A stretch of 17,926 bases of DNA from assembly GCA_964641715.1 (NCBI GenBank), contig CAZXMB010000052.1, positions 1-17,926 of the forward strand. Reading direction: 5' to 3'. The translations under genes were made by a program, and so were the position numbers. Positions 14,404 to 17,926 of the stretch are shown piece after piece (positions within the stretch are counted from its first letter, which is position 1; the number at the start of each line of letters is the position of its first letter). Source of the DNA: CAZXMB01 sp964641715 (GTDB lineage Bacteria; Desulfobacterota; BSN033; UBA1163). The notes beneath the pieces were generated by a model. It was not told the DNA's origin and did not search any database. It saw only the letters and a list, made by a program, of their open reading frames with translations.

Positions 14404-15100
14404 CGTGGAGGGCATGGATATCTTTCGGGGAGAGGCGCAGATCCTCTGGAATCTGACCCTGAAGGTGGAGAGAGGGGAAGTGGTCACCGTGCTGGGTGCG
14501 AACGGTGCCGGAAAGACCACCCTGATGGAGTCGATCCTCGGGATCCATCATCCTCAAAGAGGGACTATCCGTTTCTTGGGAGAAGCGATAGCGTTTCAAC
14601 CACCATTTCAGATCATCAGGATGGGAGTCTCCTGTGTGCCGGAGGGAAGAAGGATCTTTAAGGATATGACGGTCTATGAGAATTTGGAGATGGGGGCTTA
14701 TCCCCGAAAGGCCCGATCTTCTCTCAAAGAAACGATGGAACGGGTCTACTCCCTTTTTCCTGTTCTAAGGGTGCGAAGACAACAGGTTGCCGGGACGCTC
14801 AGCGGTGGAGAGCAGCAGATGTTAGCGATCGGTCGGGCATTGATGTCCAAACCAATGCTTTTATTGATGGATGAACTCTCCCTCGGGCTTTCGCCCAAGA
14901 TCACGAAAGAGATTTACGGGGCGATCCGGGAACTTCATCTGGAGGGGGTGACCCTTCTTCTCATTGAACAGAATGCAATGCTTGCGCTTCGCCATAGCGA
15001 CCGAGGCTATGTGCTGGAGACGGGAAGGATTACGCTTCAGGGGACTTCTCAAGATCTTTTGGGCAATGAGCATATCCGGAAGGCCTATCTGGGGATGTGA
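14396..15100 (+). CDS. LivF-type ABC importer ATPase
   Basis: 234 aa, the standard LivF length. Walker A is GANGAGKT (34-41), the ABC signature a canonical LSGGEQQ (135-141), and Walker B LLLMDE (155-160) is followed by LSLGLSP. The VPEGRRIFKDMTVYENL segment (81-97) and LLLIEQNAMLAL near 190 are LivF-specific. The family carries Glu-Gln rather than a His at the switch position, so this is not a defect. It begins inside the end of livG (ATG at 14396, livG stop at 14401-14403), a clear sign of translational coupling. It completes the five-component importer with the proteins encoded from 10436 onward. Confidence 0.95.
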   Translation: MLDVEGMDIFRGEAQILWNLTLKVERGEVVTVLGANGAGKTTLMESILGIHHPQRGTIRFLGEAIAFQPPFQIIRMGVSCVPEGRRIFKDMTVYENLEMGAYPRKARSSLKETMERVYSLFPVLRVRRQQVAGTLSGGEQQMLAIGRALMSKPMLLLMDELSLGLSPKITKEIYGAIRELHLEGVTLLLIEQNAMLALRHSDRGYVLETGRITLQGTSQDLLGNEHIRKAYLGM

Positions 15101-15140
15101 GCGGAATTCGGATAACAGGTTAAAAAATAAGAGGGGACAA

Positions 15141-15971
15141 ATGGAAAAACTGATTGTAACCGTGGGGATCACAGGTTCTCGAATCACGCGTCAGCAGACG
15201 CCCTATATTCCCATTACCCCTGAGGAGATCGCTCAGTCCGGGATTGAGGCCTGGAAGGCAGGGGCCTCAATCCTCCACATCCATGTCAGGGACCCGAAGG
15301 CAGGGCTGGGGACACAAAACCTCTCTATTTTTAAAGAAGTAGTGGATCGTCTCCGGAGGGAGACCGATGCCATCCTCTGCCTGACAACCAGTGGCATACC
15401 GGGAAGAAACCTGCCCATTGCGGAGCGCCTCCAGCCCCTGGAACTTCAACCTGAACTCGTCTCCTTTGATGCAGGTTCGATCAACATGGGAGAGAATGTC
15501 TTTCTCAATCCCCAGGAGTTTTTGGAAACGCTGGCAAAGGAGACCCTGTCGAGGGGAATCAAACCTGAGCTTGAGGTCTTCGAGGCCGGAATGGTCCATA
15601 CCTGTCTGAAATACCTTGAGCGGGGACTTTTAAAACCTCCCCTCCATTTTCAATTTGTCCTGGGTACACCCAATGGCATGCCTGCCACTGCAAAGTCCCT
15701 TCTTCATCTCACAGAGATCATTCCTCAGGATTCCACCTGGTCTGTTATCGGGATCGGCCCGGGACAGCTCCCCATGGCCATGATGGCCATGGCCATGGGA
15801 GGCCATGTTCGTGTGGGTCTGGAAGACAATATTTACTATTCGAAGGGTATCCTGGCCAAAAGCAACGCCCAGCTGGTCGAAAGGGTGGTCAGAATCGCAA
15901 GGGAATTCGGAAGAGAGATCGCCACCCCCGCCGATGCCCGAAATCAATTGGGGACGGGTTCACATTTTTAA
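15141..15971 (+). CDS. BKACE (DUF849) beta-keto acid cleavage enzyme, Kce-like; 3' end from mobile repeat
   Basis: 276 aa TIM-barrel enzyme. BKACE members use zinc to condense a beta-keto acid with acetyl-CoA, giving acetoacetate and a new acyl-CoA; Kce, the type member, acts on 3-keto-5-aminohexanoate in lysine fermentation. Zinc ligands H46 and H48 are seen in LHIHVRDP, and E228 in VRVGLEDN. R224 and D229 correspond to Kce catalytic R226 and D231; E143 is also present. ATG 15141 with GAGGGGAC upstream is chosen; a longer frame from 14964 would overlap livF. The last residues (L270 to F276, LGTGSHF) and the first base of the stop lie inside the left 24-bp inverted repeat of the transposase unit, so the native C-terminus was probably replaced. 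The active-site residues are upstream and intact. Being in the same run as importer and aminotransferase, it likely handles their product. Confidence 0.92.
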   Translation: MEKLIVTVGITGSRITRQQTPYIPITPEEIAQSGIEAWKAGASILHIHVRDPKAGLGTQNLSIFKEVVDRLRRETDAILCLTTSGIPGRNLPIAERLQPLELQPELVSFDAGSINMGENVFLNPQEFLETLAKETLSRGIKPELEVFEAGMVHTCLKYLERGLLKPPLHFQFVLGTPNGMPATAKSLLHLTEIIPQDSTWSVIGIGPGQLPMAMMAMAMGGHVRVGLEDNIYYSKGILAKSNAQLVERVVRIAREFGREIATPADARNQLGTGSHF

Positions 15972-16709
15972 TCTCCTTCCTGCTCTTTTAATTTCAAATT
16001 TCCTGCCTAAAGTGCTTTCAATGCTTTTCTGAAATTTCTCATTCCCATAGGGCCAATTCCTCTGGATGGCTTCTCGAATGAGGTCCCATTCATTCTTTGA
16101 AATGCTCTCGTGAACCCAGCTTTGATATTTCTTATGCCTCTCAATTTCTGTTTTCCCTAAGCTTAAATAGAGAGGATCGTAGTCTAAAAAATCAAGCTTC
16201 TTTAACCCTATTTTGGCTTTGTAACCGCTAAAGTCATATTGCTCCGGTAACTTTACAATCCCCGCTCGCACAGCGTTCATCTCGATATATCGACTACAAG
16301 CCAATAAGTACTGATCTGTAGAAATAGCGCTACTTTTAAACCGTCCCTCCCACAATGTTCCTGTCCTTTGATAACATTTATTTATATATTGGGCATACCT
16401 CTGAGTGATATGCTTCATAAAATTAGGAAGGTTTTGACCTTCCCGGATAGGTTCGAGAAGGAGATGGATGTGGTTAGGCATTAATATGAAGGTATAAATC
16501 TTACATGGATATTTCTCCTTGGCTAATTCAAGAGAGTGAATGAAGAATTGGTAATCATTTTTGCAAAAGAAAATGGTTTGGTGATTATTACCCCTATTGA
16601 TGATGTGATAAGGAACGTCAGCAATGGTTTGCCTCGCCTGTCTCGCCATAAAAATTATTTATCAAAATTAGCTCAGATATTCAAGAAAAATGTGAACCCG
16701 TCCCCAATT
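15946..16709. mobile_element. 764-bp RAYT transposase unit with perfect 24-bp inverted repeats
   Basis: Bases 15946-15969 and 16686-16709 are exact reverse complements over 24 bp (core GGGGACGGGTTCACA, then TTTTT on the inner side). The bases just outside and inside stop matching, so the repeats define the unit. A single transposase gene fills it. No flanking target duplication is evident. The left repeat lies in the 3' end of the BKACE gene, and also encodes the last codons of the transposase on the other strand. Such repeats around RAYT genes are the usual REP-type substrates, although no clear stem-loop is present within this repeat. Confidence 0.85.
15960..16649 (-). CDS. REP-associated tyrosine transposase (RAYT, Y1/HUH)
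   Basis: 229 aa. The Y1-transposase core has the HUH motif H60-I-H62 in LMPNHIHLLLEP and the conserved start ARQARQTIADVPYHIINRGNN. The catalytic Tyr is probably Y85 or Y88 in TQRYAQYINKCYQR. TGTLWEGRFKSS and CSRYIEMNAVRAGIV are typical of the RAYT group. These enzymes nick and move single-stranded REP-type DNA and are usually single-copy, domesticated relatives of IS200/IS605 transposases. The tail is basic (GRRLKM). The stop codon lies within the left inverted repeat and overlaps the BKACE 3' end by 12 bases. A possible promoter (TTGAAT, 17 bp, TAAATA on the minus strand) lies just upstream, and no Shine-Dalgarno is seen. The gene is AT-richer than those before it. Confidence 0.93.
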   Translation of the reverse strand: MARQARQTIADVPYHIINRGNNHQTIFFCKNDYQFFIHSLELAKEKYPCKIYTFILMPNHIHLLLEPIREGQNLPNFMKHITQRYAQYINKCYQRTGTLWEGRFKSSAISTDQYLLACSRYIEMNAVRAGIVKLPEQYDFSGYKAKIGLKKLDFLDYDPLYLSLGKTEIERHKKYQSWVHESISKNEWDLIREAIQRNWPYGNEKFQKSIESTLGRKFEIKRAGRRLKM

Positions 16710-16719
16710 TTATTTGTAT

Positions 16720-16748
16720 TTGTTGCTTTAAGATTTATGTGATATATT
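16720..16748 (+). promoter_or_regulatory. Putative sigma-70 promoter of the MNT-HEPN pair
   Basis: TTGTTG (16720-16725) and TATATT (16743-16748) have a 17-bp spacer. Transcription would start at about 16755, exactly the ATG of the antitoxin gene. No Shine-Dalgarno precedes that ATG, so a leaderless message is possible. The promoter lies just outside the right repeat of the transposase unit. AT-rich sequence makes chance matches likely. Confidence 0.4.
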
Positions 16749-16754
16749 GAAATA

Positions 16755-17186
16755 ATGAAGGTGGATCGGGGAAAAATAGAAAAAATAATTTTTGGAAGAG
16801 GAATCCGGTTTATTATCCTTTTCGGATCCCAGGCTTTAGGAAATGGACATGAGAATAGTGATTTCGATGTGGCGGTTCTAACCATAAAAGAAAAAAATAT
16901 CTCCATCTTTGAAAATTACAGCGAAACGTTAGATTTTCTTTCACAGGCATTGGGTATTCCTGATTACAGAATAGACCTTACCAATCTCAATAAGGCCAAT
17001 CCTTTTTTAAAATACGAAGTGGTTTCTTCCGGGAAATTACTTTATGGGGATGAGGATGAATATGCCGAATACAGAGCAGGGGCATTTAGAGATTATATCG
17101 ATTCACAACCTCTCTTCCAACTTGAAAAATACCTGATTAAGAAGCGTCAAAATCTATTGGGAGAATTTTTAGTCCACTCGAAATGA
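16755..17186 (+). CDS. mntA: MntA-type nucleotidyltransferase antitoxin
   Basis: 143 aa. The minimal nucleotidyltransferase motif GS-X10-DXD is exact: G24-S25, then D36 and D38 in SDFDVAV. The fold continues with a hydrophobic strand and YRIDLTNLNKANPFLKYEVVSSGKLLY, characteristic of MNT proteins paired with HEPN. MntA neutralises HepT by adding AMP to a tyrosine near the toxin active site (type VII system). The stop overlaps the next ATG by four bases (ATGA), typical of the pair. The start has no Shine-Dalgarno. AT content is higher than in the catabolic cluster, and the position next to a transposase suggests acquired DNA. The pair is more often a plasmid or defence-island module than a chromosomal housekeeping gene. 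Confidence 0.9.
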   Translation: MKVDRGKIEKIIFGRGIRFIILFGSQALGNGHENSDFDVAVLTIKEKNISIFENYSETLDFLSQALGIPDYRIDLTNLNKANPFLKYEVVSSGKLLYGDEDEYAEYRAGAFRDYIDSQPLFQLEKYLIKKRQNLLGEFLVHSK

Positions 17187-17629
17187 TCAGGGAAAATTTT
17201 GTATTAAGAAAAATAACGCTGATTCAAAATGAACTTGCCAAACTGGCAGATTTGGCAAAGTATTCCTTTAGAGAGATTACCAACGATTTTTTAAAGCAAG
17301 CGGCGTTGGAGCGTTATCTGGAGAGAATCATCAACCGCGCCATTGATATTAACCAACATTTGATTGCAGAGCTGGCGACAAGGGACACCAACCCACCGCT
17401 TGACTATACGGAAACATTCTTAAGACTTGCTGACCTTGGCATCTATCCTCCAGAGTTCTCACAGCGCATCGCTAAGAGTGTTGGGACAAGAAATATTCTT
17501 GCTCATGAATATAATACGATTGATTATAGCAGTATTTATTCTTCCATTTCTGATTGTCTGAGAGATTATCATGAATATTGCAATTATATTCTCACATTTA
17601 TAGAGCAATACAAAAGTAGGAAGGAATAA
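17183..17629 (+). CDS. hepT: HepT-type HEPN ribonuclease toxin (DUF86)
   Basis: 148 aa, mostly alpha-helical as expected of a HEPN four-helix domain. The catalytic and modification motif R-X4-H-X-Y is present: R103, H108 and Y110 in RNILAHEY. The preceding LERYLERIINRAIDINQHLI helix (about 43-61) and YTETFLRLADLGIYPPEF segment (75-92) fit HepT/DUF86. The toxin is an RNase, in some systems cleaving tRNA, and its tyrosine is the target of AMPylation by MntA. It is translationally coupled to the antitoxin (4-base overlap). A strong hairpin with a T-run lies about 85 bases downstream and should end the operon. All key residues are intact, so the toxin should be active unless modified. Confidence 0.92.
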   Translation: MIRENFVLRKITLIQNELAKLADLAKYSFREITNDFLKQAALERYLERIINRAIDINQHLIAELATRDTNPPLDYTETFLRLADLGIYPPEFSQRIAKSVGTRNILAHEYNTIDYSSIYSSISDCLRDYHEYCNYILTFIEQYKSRKE

Positions 17630-17684
17630 GAGAGTTAGTTTTGGAGGAGGGGCTGATAATCCTTTAAACCTGAGGGAGGAAGTC

Positions 17685-17783
17685 ATGATTGCCCCTGGTC
17701 AGCTAATTCAGGTGAGCCTTCATAGTTCAATATTATTTTCAGGCTATGAGGGCTTTTTTATTGTCCAAGCCTATAGAGGGTAA
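17685..17783 (+). CDS. Tiny ORF (32 aa) with strong ribosome-binding site
   Basis: ATG at 17685 with GAGGGAGGA (17672-17680) four bases upstream, ending TAA at 17781-17783. The residues around IQVSLHSSILF and GYEGFFIVQAYRG faintly resemble the GFLLQAR pattern of reeler-type domains, which would make it a remnant of a secreted protein; this is weak. The frame is also open upstream into the end of hepT. The transcription terminator hairpin (17715-17760) lies wholly inside it, so it may instead be non-coding. Confidence 0.25.
   Translation: MIAPGQLIQVSLHSSILFSGYEGFFIVQAYRG
17715..17760 (+). terminator. Intrinsic terminator after the MNT-HEPN pair
   Basis: Stem AGCCTTCATAG (17715-17725) pairs with CTATGAGGGCT (17744-17754) over 11 bp with one G-U pair, and TTTTTT follows directly. 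The loop is 18 bases. It ends only 28 bases before a possible ATG at 17788, so it might also act as an attenuator in the leader of that ORF. Confidence 0.8.
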
Positions 17784-17787
17784 GTCA

Positions 17788-17922
17788 ATGAAACGACTTT
17801 CATTTTTGGTTCTTAAAAAGGAATTTTCCCATAATTCACTGATCCTTCTCATTCTACTCACTTTGACCTGCCTGTCTAACGCCCGGGCCGGCCAGGTCAC
17901 TCGTGGGGAGGCAAAAGGCTAA
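17788..17922 (+). CDS. Short signal-peptide ORF (44 aa), possibly truncated
   Basis: ATG 17788 with GAGGG about seven bases upstream; stop TAA at 17920-17922. The product has a basic N-terminus (MKRLSFLVLKKEF), a hydrophobic core (LILLILLTLTCL) and an ARA/G cleavage-like site, so it looks like a Sec signal peptide followed by only about ten mature residues. Other frames remain open to the end of the window, so a sequencing indel or frameshift of a longer secreted protein is possible. The window ends four bases later. No function can be given. Confidence 0.35.
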   Translation: MKRLSFLVLKKEFSHNSLILLILLTLTCLSNARAGQVTRGEAKG

Positions 17923-17926
17923 AGTG

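Noticed and set aside
14964..15140. Longer upstream start for the BKACE gene
   Set aside because: It would overlap livF by more than 130 bases and add residues unlike the family, while ATG 15141 has a Shine-Dalgarno and begins exactly at the conserved first strand.
15775..15804. ATGGCC-type short tandem repeats
   Set aside because: They encode the family-conserved Met/Ala-rich MAMMAMAMGGH segment of BKACE, so protein constraint explains them.
17870..17926. Possible start of a cyclic-di-GMP-I riboswitch (GGCAAAAGGCTAAAG near the end)
   Set aside because: Only loosely like the GCAAA...GGC core. The tetraloop and receptor parts are absent and the window ends, so it cannot be supported.
1..17926. 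CRISPR arrays, tRNA or rRNA genes, prophage genes
   Set aside because: No regularly spaced repeats, no tRNA cloverleaf or rRNA segment, and no phage structural genes were recognised by eye.

Overview
The window looks like a draft or metagenome-assembled chromosome segment of a Gram-negative, anaerobe-type bacterium. My best guess is Desulfobacterota (the former Deltaproteobacteria). The reasons are the dense LivJHMGF/amino-acid gene content, an NtrC-type regulator with a matching sigma-54 promoter, secreted Spy/ZraP-like proteins, and scattered palindromic intergenic repeats of the GATTGC...GCAATGAC type. This assignment is inference; no rRNA or other marker gene is present. The run of exactly 100 Ns at 2508-2607 is a scaffolding gap with the same 55 bp on both sides, so the two contigs probably overlap and the gap is probably not real.

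Layout. Positions 1-2800 hold a coiled-coil hypothetical protein (+), a DUF72 protein (-) and a rhomboid protease (-). The rhomboid gene is bracketed by inverted palindromic repeats. Positions 2796-7223 form a minus-strand signalling module: a sigma-54 promoter, a Spy/ZraP-like periplasmic protein with a terminator, a second Spy/ZraP-like protein, a membrane sensor kinase and an NtrC-family response regulator. The arrangement resembles ZraPSR, but the proteins have Met/Cys-rich rather than His-rich tails, which hints at a soft metal such as Cu(I) or at envelope stress.

Positions 7599-15971 are a plus-strand catabolic cluster: glutamate dehydrogenase, class III aminotransferase, a complete LivJHMGF-type ABC importer, and a BKACE (DUF849/Kce-like) beta-keto acid cleavage enzyme. 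Read as a pathway, an amino compound is imported, its amino group is transferred, glutamate is recycled by the dehydrogenase, and the resulting beta-keto acid is cleaved with acetyl-CoA. The substrate is unknown.

Positions 15946-16709 are a compact mobile unit: a REP-associated (RAYT/Y1) transposase between perfect 24-bp inverted repeats. Its left repeat encodes the last seven residues and the first base of the stop codon of the BKACE gene. Downstream lies an AT-rich MntA/HepT (MNT-HEPN, type VII) toxin-antitoxin pair. The last 300 bases hold a strong terminator-like hairpin and two tiny ORFs that may be the start or remains of a secreted protein gene.
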